Origin: Novacetimonas maltaceti
Lineage (GTDB): Bacteria > Pseudomonadota > Alphaproteobacteria > Acetobacterales > Acetobacteraceae
Length of the DNA: 36,452 bases
Direction of reading: 5' to 3'
NCBI RefSeq assembly: GCF_002906255.1
Contig: NZ_POTC01000031.1
Location: 1-36,452 of the forward strand
The translations under genes and the position numbers were made by a program. This document shows, piece by piece, positions 21,729 to 29,224 of the stretch (position 1 is the first letter of the stretch; every line of letters begins with the position of its first letter). The notes under the pieces were generated by a model, which did not search any database, was not told where the DNA came from, and saw only the letters and a list, made by a program, of their open reading frames with translations.

Positions 21729-22063
21729 GACTGAAAGATCTGGAAAAAGTGCAGGCCCTGCGCGACATACTCAACTGCACCATGCAGGCGTTCGACGAGG
21801 TCGCCCAGTCGCCGCATAACCGTTTTCCGCTCAAGTCGCCGTACGGTTCCCGCGGCGTTATCGCCGAACTGTCGGGATCTGATGTCCTACCCATTTTGGG
21901 CAGGAAGGCAGCAGGGCTTGTTGTCGAACTGACGGATCTTGGCGTCGACATGTCCGAGGCTACGAGTCCGCACCTGACCCCGTATCTTATGGCCATCAGG
22001 CATCCGAAGCCGGAGACGAAAACGGAAACGGCGTCCGCAGATAGCGGGGAGGCGCAGTCATGA
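21725..22063 (+). CDS. Unknown early phage protein
   Basis: 112 residues, ATGA-coupled. Helical start (KDLEKVQALRDILNCTMQAF), mixed middle (YGSRGVIAELSGSDVLPIL), then AAGLVVELTDLGVDMSEA and a charged tail. No family recognised; the middle could be an enzyme fold, but nothing identifies it. Confidence 0.55.
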   Translation: MRLKDLEKVQALRDILNCTMQAFDEVAQSPHNRFPLKSPYGSRGVIAELSGSDVLPILGRKAAGLVVELTDLGVDMSEATSPHLTPYLMAIRHPKPETKTETASADSGEAQS

Positions 22064-22986
22064 GTCGCCGCAATCTTTATATGGGCGCACGCCGCGCACT
22101 GGCAGCTGTAGTCCGCGAACATGACGCCGACGACGGCGCAGACGCCGATTACAAAGTCGTCCTGAATCTGGATGCTGCGCGCGCTCTGCTGGCAGGTTAC
22201 CCGCCACCGTCGGATCCGCATGGCAGCGCCGCATGTTTCTCCGCCCGCTACGTGCCTTTTCTGCGCGCCGTGCTGGACCCGGCACCATGGGATACCAGGT
22301 ATTGTGGCATCACCGTACTGCCGCACCCGGATGGTGGCGTTTCCCTGTTCGCGACCAACAATCGGGTAATGCTGATTGCGCATGACCGCACCGGGAGCGT
22401 GACAGCTGACGGATGTCGTGTCGTGATGAGCAAGGCCGCGATGGATGCCTGCAATCCGCCCGCACCCTTTGAACTCTGGTTTGAGGGGGAGGATATTCCG
22501 GTCGCGCCTGTGCCAGACTATGCGCTCCCGGGAGACGTTGTGTGCGCTGGCGTGTCCATGATCGTCATGCCACAGGGGCAGCCGGAACAGGCCGAGCCGG
22601 ATAACGGCGGCGCACTGTATGCCAAGGGGCTGGAAACAGACCACTGGCGCGGCGGAGACCGGAGAGAGGCTCCTTTCGACTGGCGTGGCTTTATGCCGAA
22701 GTTCGGCATAAAGGGGACATCGCAGAAGCCCTGCGCCGTTACCAGCGTCACCCAGACTGTCGTGGCGGCAGCCATGGCCGCTGCCGATCCCGAGCATGAA
22801 ACGCTGGTATGGGATATCCGCTCAACGGGAGAGCAGATCACCTATATTCCGAGGCAGCGGGATGATCTGCTGATTATCGTTGCTACAGCCAGAAACCCGG
22901 TAAGCGATCCGCAGATCCCTGCATGGGCTTTGCGGGCGATGGAGAAGACCAAGGCACCTGCCCAGGCGCAGGAGGCCACGCCATGA
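22060..22986 (+). CDS. Early protein, possibly sliding-clamp-like
   Basis: 308 residues, ATGA-coupled. The segment GITVLPHPDGGVSLFATNNR followed by VMLIAHDRTGSV and RVVMSKAAMDA resembles the strand order of beta-clamp domains (V...DGG..L.ATD...L.....). It ends with ITYIPRQRDDLLIIVATARNP, a strand pair similar to the clamp C-terminus. It is shorter than DnaN (about 370) and could form a two-domain clamp or a related fold. The assignment is speculative. Confidence 0.4.
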   Translation: MSRRNLYMGARRALAAVVREHDADDGADADYKVVLNLDAARALLAGYPPPSDPHGSAACFSARYVPFLRAVLDPAPWDTRYCGITVLPHPDGGVSLFATNNRVMLIAHDRTGSVTADGCRVVMSKAAMDACNPPAPFELWFEGEDIPVAPVPDYALPGDVVCAGVSMIVMPQGQPEQAEPDNGGALYAKGLETDHWRGGDRREAPFDWRGFMPKFGIKGTSQKPCAVTSVTQTVVAAAMAAADPEHETLVWDIRSTGEQITYIPRQRDDLLIIVATARNPVSDPQIPAWALRAMEKTKAPAQAQEATP

Positions 22987-23120
22987 CCCCGCTGTCCGAC
23001 CGGCAGGTCGAACGCCTGCGCGACCGCCTGCCAACGGCCGAGGAGGTCGTGGCCTACGCCCTGCTGTTTTCCCTGATCTGGGGTGCCCTGGTGCTGCTGT
23101 TCGTCGGGTGCCTGCCATGA
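22983..23120 (+). CDS. Single-helix membrane peptide
   Basis: 45 residues, ATGA-coupled on both sides. A polar helix (DRQVERLRDRLPTAEE) precedes one hydrophobic segment (VVAYALLFSLIWGALVLLFV). Possible small inhibitor or exclusion peptide; nothing proves it. Confidence 0.55.
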   Translation: MTPLSDRQVERLRDRLPTAEEVVAYALLFSLIWGALVLLFVGCLP

Positions 23121-23569
23121 TCGCGGCACAGCAACTCGACCTTGTCGAATATATCGCATCGCTGTGCCCGGCCCCGGCCGTAACAGTGCCGGACCATGTG
23201 CGCCAGCTGCTACCGCCGCGCCCCGCGCACTGGCGGCGGCTGGTCAGTGATATCCCGATGGACGAAACCTATGTCTACGCCACGCCCCGGTGGACCGGCG
23301 TGGTGGTTGACGTGATCCGGCACCTGACCGGTTCCGACATGCTGTGCCGTGACGGGACCATAACCCGATATCAGGGCGCCTACGCGCGTCGTTACCGCCT
23401 GGTGTTGATGTCGCTGCCTGACGCCATCGCCCTGAACGAACGCTGGCCGCTGCTGCCAAGGCAGGACGCGCAGGAATATTGGCCACTGCTGACATTCGCC
23501 ACCACCGATCAGATCGATCGGACTGATACACGCACGCTGTTGCAGGAAATGATGGGGGAGCCGGTATGA
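23117..23569 (+). CDS. Unknown early phage protein
   Basis: 150 residues, ATGA-coupled. Mixed alpha/beta sequence: VEYIASLCPAPAVTVPDHVR, PRWTGVVVDVIRHLTGSDM, YRLVLMSLPDAIALNERWPL. No family recognised. Confidence 0.55.
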   Translation: MIAAQQLDLVEYIASLCPAPAVTVPDHVRQLLPPRPAHWRRLVSDIPMDETYVYATPRWTGVVVDVIRHLTGSDMLCRDGTITRYQGAYARRYRLVLMSLPDAIALNERWPLLPRQDAQEYWPLLTFATTDQIDRTDTRTLLQEMMGEPV

Positions 23570-24462
23570 CCCGCCTGCAGACACCACCCGAAATCGCCGA
23601 TCACCTGATGACGGAAGCCGAGGCCCGGACGTTCCATTTCCGGAAACCATCCGGCGGATCGGCCTACTGGTTCAACCTGACGTGGATACGCGGGAAACTG
23701 ATCCTATCCGGTGATTTCGGCGATATCACCCTGACCTGTTTCCCCGCATGCGCGACGTTTGCGGGTGCCATCACATGGGCGGTCGACGCCGAGTTCGAAT
23801 ACCTGATGGAGAAAACAGGGGAGCGCCGGTCCTATGACGAGGCACGCACGCTGGAGGAAATTATCGCCTGGGCGAACGCGCCCGTCATCGAGGAACTGAA
23901 CGGCACCGAGAGACGGCGCGACGTCCTGGTCGAAAAAGATGGCCGCAAACGGTACGAGGTCATCTGCACGAAACTGCGCGACGGTTATCGCCACGCCTGC
24001 CAGGACTACCGCCGCGCGGTCGCGGCAGGCACGCGGGACGATTGCCGCACCGGCCTGGAGGAGACGGATCCGCGCAGGTTTACCCTGCAGGTTCCCGAGG
24101 ATGCGGTCACGTCCATGTGGTTCGACAAACCCGATGTCAGCCGGTTCTACAGTTACGAGCCGTGCTGGGATCGCTGGTTGAGTCTGTGGCGGGATACATA
24201 CGGTCGCGACTGGAGCGGGCTGCCGCAATATGACCCGCCGTCCATGGTCACCACACATATGGGGCGCTGGAGCATCAAGGATGAACTGGAGCGCCGTCTC
24301 ACTGACCCCGGCAGAGCCGATCTGACCTGCCTGTGCGAGGGTAGCGTGGAGGAAACCTACGATTACACCTATTCGCAGCGGCGACAGATCGGGGCCGTCC
24401 AGTTCGCCTGCCGCAAAATCATCGAGGCTGGCCTGGTAGATGCCGGGGAGTGCGCGGCATGA
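23566..24462 (+). CDS. Unknown early phage protein, tryptophan-rich
   Basis: 298 residues, ATGA-coupled. The N-terminal part YWFNLTWIRGKLILSGDFGD is a distinctive beta pattern also seen in other phage proteins of unknown function. Later: YEVICTKLRDGYRHACQDYR, WFDKPDVSRFYSYEPCWDRW, and a C-terminal FACRKIIEAGLVDAG. It has many Trp, Tyr and Cys. No motif suggests a catalytic role. Confidence 0.55.
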   Translation: MTRLQTPPEIADHLMTEAEARTFHFRKPSGGSAYWFNLTWIRGKLILSGDFGDITLTCFPACATFAGAITWAVDAEFEYLMEKTGERRSYDEARTLEEIIAWANAPVIEELNGTERRRDVLVEKDGRKRYEVICTKLRDGYRHACQDYRRAVAAGTRDDCRTGLEETDPRRFTLQVPEDAVTSMWFDKPDVSRFYSYEPCWDRWLSLWRDTYGRDWSGLPQYDPPSMVTTHMGRWSIKDELERRLTDPGRADLTCLCEGSVEETYDYTYSQRRQIGAVQFACRKIIEAGLVDAGECAA

Positions 24463-25139
24463 GCCAGAAAAACGTCATGGCGCGCATCAGGAAACTGCTG
24501 GCGCTGTCCAAATCGGGCAACCCGCACGAGGCGGCCGTCGCCCTGGAGCGCGCGCAGCAGCTGATGCGCGAACATGCCATCGGCGAGGACGATCTGGAAC
24601 TGTCCGGCATCGGCGCGTTCCGCAGCCATCTGCCTGGCATGGCGAAATTGAGGCCCGCGCAATGGCAGGGGCTCCTCGCTGGCATGATCTGCCGGACGTT
24701 CGGCGTGCGCGCAATGTTTGTGGTGGGGGAAGGGGCGTTCAGGTTCTACGGCAGGATCGAGCGTGCAGAGCCTGCGGCCTACACGCACGCGGTCTTGGGA
24801 CGTCAGCTGCGCGAGGCGCGGGCCGACTTCCTGCGGAACCAGAACAAACGGATCAAGCGGACCACCAAGATCGCCCGTGCCGACAGTTTTGCCGAAGGGT
24901 GGATCTATGTGGTGCGATCCAAGGCGCAGGCCCTGTCCATCCCGGCTACGGAAATGCAGCTGATCGAGACATGGGCCGCGCGGGAATGCGGGAAAATGGA
25001 CACGGTAAAAACACGCGAGGCGCGCGATGTGCGCGGATCTGGCGGTGCCTTCATGTCTGGCGCCATAGCCGGGCAATCCGCCCAGTTGCACACCCCGATG
25101 CGCGCCGGTCAGCAGCCTCTGGCGCTGGGGAGGGGATGA
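24459..25139 (+). CDS. DUF2786 domain protein
   Basis: 226 residues, ATGA-coupled. The N-terminal ARIRKLLALSKSGNPHEAA and LERAQQLMREHAIGEDDLEL are the DUF2786 signature. The rest (WQGLLAGMICRTFGVRAMFV, FRFYGRIERAEPAAY, DSFAEGWIYVVRSK) is the domain that usually follows it in phage proteins. The function of the family is unknown; it is frequent in early regions of phages. Confidence 0.88.
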   Translation: MSQKNVMARIRKLLALSKSGNPHEAAVALERAQQLMREHAIGEDDLELSGIGAFRSHLPGMAKLRPAQWQGLLAGMICRTFGVRAMFVVGEGAFRFYGRIERAEPAAYTHAVLGRQLREARADFLRNQNKRIKRTTKIARADSFAEGWIYVVRSKAQALSIPATEMQLIETWAARECGKMDTVKTREARDVRGSGGAFMSGAIAGQSAQLHTPMRAGQQPLALGRG

Positions 25140-25822
25140 CGATGGACGTCACTCATTTTGTCGTGCCGGGGAAACTGACACCCGACCAGGAGACAGCCAT
25201 TCGGTGTGAAGTGCTCGGTGCCCCCATTCTCGGTCCCGCCGACATGTTCGCGCGCATGGTCAAAATTGTGGGTAGTCCCGTCCAGTCGCGCGCGGATGTG
25301 CAATCCGTTGCATGGATGACGAAGGCGTCCAAAGGGATACCGACCGTATGCCGGGACGTCACCGTCAACGTCCCGTATGACCGCCGCAATTATGATGATC
25401 TGGTGTTCCGCTCGGATATGGAAGCGCTGGTTACGCAGATACGGAAGAATGAGCGGGAGCGATGTGCTCGTCGCTGCGAAGAACTGACGCCAACAACCGA
25501 TGCCGCCAACACGTCCGCCCATCTAAACAGCACATATTGGGCGATGAAACGTGCCTGTGCAGAAATCCATGCCCTTACTGATGATGAAGATCACATGATG
25601 TTAAACGCGGCCATTCAGGAAGGCGAGCCGCGAGGTCGCGAAATAGAACGCGCGGATCTTTATGCTGTGCCATTCGATGTCGTGCAGGCTGTTGCCGAAT
25701 TACCTGATCGCACATCACCGGATGGGGATCCGGAAATGATGCGAGTCACGGCCAAGGAGCTGCTCGGCATCGTACGCTCTGCGATTGACGCAGCCATGAA
25801 CGCGGAGAACGGCAATGGCTGA
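25136..25822 (+). CDS. Unknown early phage protein
   Basis: 228 residues, starting with ATGACGATG; the ATGA overlap supports the first. Sequence: FVVPGKLTPDQETAIRCEVL, NVPYDRRNYDDLVFRSDME, IRKNERERCARRCEELTP (basic), an acidic helix and a final ELLGIVRSAIDAAMN. No family recognised. Confidence 0.55.
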   Translation: MTMDVTHFVVPGKLTPDQETAIRCEVLGAPILGPADMFARMVKIVGSPVQSRADVQSVAWMTKASKGIPTVCRDVTVNVPYDRRNYDDLVFRSDMEALVTQIRKNERERCARRCEELTPTTDAANTSAHLNSTYWAMKRACAEIHALTDDEDHMMLNAAIQEGEPRGREIERADLYAVPFDVVQAVAELPDRTSPDGDPEMMRVTAKELLGIVRSAIDAAMNAENGNG

Positions 25823-26054
25823 GTCGGTTCTATTTCGCGGCCTGTCGTTCGGTCGGGAGGTTTACGACGTCGAGATCCATGGCATGGGAAATGGTCAGTT
25901 TATTGGACTCGTGAAAGAGGACGGTGGCCCCTGCCGGATCGCATTCCGGGGCAGCACCGTGGTGCGCGACGGGCGCAAGGTCGCGCTGGCGCGTGGATCG
26001 TCTGCCTGGGTGGAGAGCAGGAAGATGGATGAGGGGAGTAAGGGGAATGACTGA
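25815..26054 (+). CDS. Small early phage protein
   Basis: 79 residues with GGAG just before the ATG, overlapping the upstream gene by 8 nt. Beta-rich: VLFRGLSFGREVYDVEIHG, NGQFIGLVKEDG, RIAFRGSTVVRDGRKVA. May be a small barrel. Not recognised. Confidence 0.5.
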   Translation: MAESVLFRGLSFGREVYDVEIHGMGNGQFIGLVKEDGGPCRIAFRGSTVVRDGRKVALARGSSAWVESRKMDEGSKGND

Positions 26055-26265
26055 AGAATCGACAGGAGGGCCAAACTTGGATCAGTTGCTAACAGCAAAA
26101 GAGGTCGCGTCGCGCTTGCGGGTCACGATCCGGACCCTTTACCGCCGAATCGATGATTCGGGGTTCCCCTTGCCGATCCGCTTGGGTCCTAACTGCGTCA
26201 GGTGGAATGAAACCGAGGTGCAGCAGTGGATCGACCGACGGCGTGAACTGAGTATGGCGGCCTAA
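26047..26265 (+). CDS. AlpA-like / excisionase-like HTH protein
   Basis: 72 residues from ATG 26047, which overlaps the upstream gene by 8 nt. The winged-helix motif LTAKEVASRLRVTIRTLYRR followed by FPLPIRLGPNCVRWNETEV and WIDRRREL is the AlpA/MerR-like excisionase layout. AlpA controls integrase expression and excision in P4 and PICI satellites, and Xis directs excision. It is the last gene of the element, next to the candidate attachment site. Confidence 0.85.
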   Translation: MTEESTGGPNLDQLLTAKEVASRLRVTIRTLYRRIDDSGFPLPIRLGPNCVRWNETEVQQWIDRRRELSMAA

Positions 26266-26282
26266 CCCACGGAAACCGAATG

Positions 26283-26301
26283 GGGGTATCTAAAGGGGTA
26301 T
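26283..26301 (+). repeat. GGGGTAT direct repeat pair next to the excisionase
   Basis: GGGGTAT occurs at 26283-26289 and 26295-26301. Such short repeats occur beside attachment sites of tRNA-integrating elements, where recombinase or excisionase binds. Binding is inferred. Confidence 0.4.
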
Positions 26302-26356
26302 GTGTTTATAACTGTTTTGAAAAAACAGATATAAAACAACACGATAACTATTTAGA

Positions 26357-26379
26357 TTGGCGGACATCCCCTCCGCCAA
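26357..26379. other. Candidate attR: hairpin resembling the 3' end of tRNA-Ser
   Basis: TTGGCGGA and TCCGCCAA pair (8 bp) around CATCCCC. The stretch ATCCCCTCCGCCA is like the T-arm and acceptor 3' end of bacterial tRNA-Ser genes including CCA, a common integration target. No complete tRNA is found here, as expected if the other half was moved to the left end. Confidence 0.4.
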
Positions 26380-26698
26380 CTTTCCCCAAAACACAATCAA
26401 TCCGATGCACGATGCCGGTATCCCGGTCGTCTGTGCCGTTTTTCGTTCCGTCCAGCCAGATGGCGTATGACGGGCGTGAAGCGTGGGCCGCGTGCATCAT
26501 GCGAGGGTCCGACCGGTACGCTGTCCGACTTCCGGGGGCGATGGAAAGTGCCGGGGTCATATTTTCACTTTATTTTCCTGTGAATGGTGACATGTGGATG
26601 CCGGGACGGGGCACGTTGTGCCTGTCCTTCAGGTATGACCATGTCTGGCGGGACAATTTTTTCCGGTCCCGTCTGTAAAACGCGTCAAGGTTGGTAAA

Positions 26699-27679
26699 TT
26701 GCACGATTCTAGAGAAAAAGTTGTCATCATTACCGGCGGTTCATCAGGAATCGGCCGATGCACGGCCCGGCTTTTCGCCTCCCATGGCTGGAAAGTCGGC
26801 ATCATCGCCCGTGGTGCCGCCGCGATGCAGGCAACGGCGCAGGACGTGCGTGAACAGGGCGGATGCGCCGCCACCGTGGAAGCCGACGTGACGGATGCTG
26901 CCGCGCTGGCGGCGGCGGCAGAGAGCATCATCGCGCAGTTGGGGCCGGTTGACGTCTGGATCAACTGCGCGGGCACCGGCATTTACGGACGTTTTGACGA
27001 TGTGCGTGAAAACGAATTCCAGCGCGTGACCGATGTCACCTACCATGGCACGGTCAACGGGACGCGGATCGCCCTGCGGCACATGCGCCCGCGTGGACAG
27101 GGGTGTATCGTCAATGTCTGTTCCGCCATTGCCTTCCACGGTGTGCCGCTGCTGTCGTCCTATGCCGGGGCAAAGGGGGCCGTGCGCGCCTTTACGCAGG
27201 CGATCCGCGGGGAACTGCGCCTTGAAAAAAGCCCTGTGCGCATATGCGCCGTTTTCCCTGCGGCAATGAACACGCCCTTTTTCAGCCATGCGCTGAGTCA
27301 CATGGGATGGCCCGCACGCCCGGCCAAGCCGATCTACCAGCCGGAGGTCGCGGCGGAAGGGATCTGGCTTGCCGCCCGCAGCAATCATTCCGAACTGTTC
27401 ATCACCGGCACGACCGAACTCTTCTCCCTTGCCACGCGCTTCATGCCCGGCGTCATCGGATGGTGCGTCAGCCAGTTGGGCATGGAACGGCAGTTGACGC
27501 GTGACCATCGCGCCATCGAACTGTGCGAACCGACCCTGTTCCAGCCGTCCGATCGCGTGCGGGGCGGCAGGGGGCCATTCAACCACCAGGCGCGGGGATG
27601 GAGCCTTCAGGTCTGGCTGCTGGGGCTGCGTCAGGAAATCTCCATGCGGATAAGGAAGGTATTGCGCATGAGGCACTGA
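26699..27679 (+). CDS. Short-chain dehydrogenase/reductase (classical SDR)
   Basis: 326 residues from TTG 26699 with AAGG eight to nine bases upstream. Rossmann cofactor motif TGGSSGIG (12-19), INCAGTG (88-94), the catalytic Ser near 142 (NVCSAIAF), and Tyr155/Lys159 in YAGAKGAVRAF. Substrate is not visible. Length exceeds a minimal SDR (about 250) because of an extra C-terminal region of about 70 residues. First host gene right of the element. Confidence 0.9.
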   Translation: MHDSREKVVIITGGSSGIGRCTARLFASHGWKVGIIARGAAAMQATAQDVREQGGCAATVEADVTDAAALAAAAESIIAQLGPVDVWINCAGTGIYGRFDDVRENEFQRVTDVTYHGTVNGTRIALRHMRPRGQGCIVNVCSAIAFHGVPLLSSYAGAKGAVRAFTQAIRGELRLEKSPVRICAVFPAAMNTPFFSHALSHMGWPARPAKPIYQPEVAAEGIWLAARSNHSELFITGTTELFSLATRFMPGVIGWCVSQLGMERQLTRDHRAIELCEPTLFQPSDRVRGGRGPFNHQARGWSLQVWLLGLRQEISMRIRKVLRMRH

Positions 27680-27789
27680 GCGCCATTCCCGTGTGCCGCG
27701 CGGGTTCGTATTTCTGCTGCCGGGTATGAACGATTCCCGAAATCGGGCGTTGGAGGGACATACCGTCATTTCAGGCAGGGGAGCACGAG

Positions 27790-27993
27790 ATGAGATGCAT
27801 GGCACTCAGCGCGCTGGGATTCTTTTTCGCCGGGGGCATCAACAATGCCTACGCGCTCCCTGCCTCGCCCGTCCCGGTCGTGATGACGGCGCCTAGGTGT
27901 GGGGCAGGGCTGCCTGTGTCCGCGCACCGGCATCAGGGGCACGACGGGGGCAGGCAGTGCCTTCCCATCCATGCGTCGGGCCGTGCCGGCTAA
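27790..27993 (+). CDS. Small exported protein, uncertain
   Basis: 67 residues. AGGGGAG about six bases before the ATG is a good ribosome binding site. A signal-peptide-like start (MRCMALSALGFFFAGGINNA, cleavage near YALPA) is followed by a short His/Gly-rich part. Not recognised, and its 3' half does not look like a conserved protein. Confidence 0.4.
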   Translation: MRCMALSALGFFFAGGINNAYALPASPVPVVMTAPRCGAGLPVSAHRHQGHDGGRQCLPIHASGRAG

Positions 27994-28106
27994 GGAAGCG
28001 GATGACGGGACGGGGAGGCTGGCGGGGGATTTCATGACCTGCCACCGCGTGGATTTCGTGCTAGGCTCGGGCGGTTTCCAAACGCAGCAAAGTCCCGTCG
28101 TGCAGC

Positions 28107-29216
28107 ATGCCCCCCAGACATTCCTCCCGTTCGGGCCGCGATTCCCTGTCGTCGCATCCTTCCGTCTCAGGGAATCCGGCCACATCTGAACGCGACGGGC
28201 GGCGGGCGTGGTGGCGTGGGGCGGGGGGCGTGCTTGCCGCATGCTCCCTTCTGGTGTGGGGACATGCGCCTGCCCGGGCCGAGGACATGATCGACAATGT
28301 GCTGCCCGCACGTTGCGTGGCCCATGTGATGAGCGTGCCGCTGATGTCCCATAGCGGCAGCCCGGTCATTCCCGTGGTGATCAATGGCAAATCCGGCCTG
28401 GCCTATGTCAGCTTCACGCAGGAAGACATCGGGGTATTCGCGGACCCTGCCATGGATTACCCCATTGGCAAGACGTTCCAGCTCCAGACCATTGCCGGGC
28501 AGAGCTATTCCTTCGCAACCACGATCAAATCCCTCCATATTGCGCAGGGGGTGGCCGAAAATGTGCCTGCCATCGCGGTCGGGGACAGGCTGGAGACCAT
28601 AAATGACCAGCCGGTGCTGGGCATCATTGGCTACAGCGTGCTGAGCAATTATGACGTGCTGCTTGATTTCGTGGCGAAGCGGATGATCCTTTTCCGCCTG
28701 TCGGATGCGCCGGGCTGCACCGCCATGCCGCAATGGCTGGGGGCGGGGGTGACGCCGGTCACGCTGCTTCCCAACGCCCGGGGCGTGCTGACGGGGGTGG
28801 AACTGAAGGTCGGGGACGTTCCCCTGCGGCTGGAGGTGGAGCCGGGGTCCAACGCATCGGTCGTCCGTCAGAAGGATGCGCGCACGATGGGGCTGACCCG
28901 CGCCACGCTGCATGATGACCCGCATGTGCGGACCGTGGTGGGGCGTGTCCTTGTCGGGCACCGGCACCATTTCGACAATGTGACGATCGGGGAGTGGAAG
29001 GACCGTTCCCTGGACGTGAATGTGGAAAAGGCGAAATACAACCTTCTGGGCATGGATTTCCTGCGCAACAGGCGGGTTCTGATGGCCTTTCCGCAAGGCG
29101 TGCTGTACCTGACGCCACCATCAGCGAGCAGGGACAGGGATCCGCGAATCCCGAGCGCGCTTGCAACGCATCTGGCGACGGCCACCGTCCACGAAACGGA
29201 TGGCACGACCCGATAG
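28107..29216 (+). CDS. Exported tandem retropepsin-like protein lacking catalytic Asp
   Basis: 369 residues. A signal peptide (VLAACSLLVWGHAPARAED) lies after a 31-residue Ser/Arg-rich extension, so the start may be further in. Two aspartyl-protease-like repeats follow: VVINGKSGLAYVSF..., LGIIGYSVLSNYDVLLDF; and VPLRLEVEPGSNASVV, NLLGMDFLRNRRVLMAF. In the active family a DTG triad stands after 'NG...'; here AYVSF and EPGS replace it. A periplasmic binding or scaffold role is likely. Eight bases separate it from the ABC transporter gene. Confidence 0.6.
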   Translation: MPPRHSSRSGRDSLSSHPSVSGNPATSERDGRRAWWRGAGGVLAACSLLVWGHAPARAEDMIDNVLPARCVAHVMSVPLMSHSGSPVIPVVINGKSGLAYVSFTQEDIGVFADPAMDYPIGKTFQLQTIAGQSYSFATTIKSLHIAQGVAENVPAIAVGDRLETINDQPVLGIIGYSVLSNYDVLLDFVAKRMILFRLSDAPGCTAMPQWLGAGVTPVTLLPNARGVLTGVELKVGDVPLRLEVEPGSNASVVRQKDARTMGLTRATLHDDPHVRTVVGRVLVGHRHHFDNVTIGEWKDRSLDVNVEKAKYNLLGMDFLRNRRVLMAFPQGVLYLTPPSASRDRDPRIPSALATHLATATVHETDGTTR

Positions 29217-29224
29217 GGACATAT

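Larger units (their letters stand above)
26266..26698. other. Non-coding right junction of the element
   Basis: No convincing gene is seen in 433 nt; an ORF at 26280-26678 has no ribosome binding site and no protein-like pattern. The first 100 nt are AT-rich, with a CTGTTTT/AAAACAG hairpin (26312-26328). Attachment-like repeats stand at 26282-26301 and 26357-26379. Confidence 0.5.

Noticed and set aside
26280-26678. 132-codon ORF at the right junction
   Set aside because: It has no ribosome binding site, spans the AT-rich attachment-like region, and shows no protein-like pattern.
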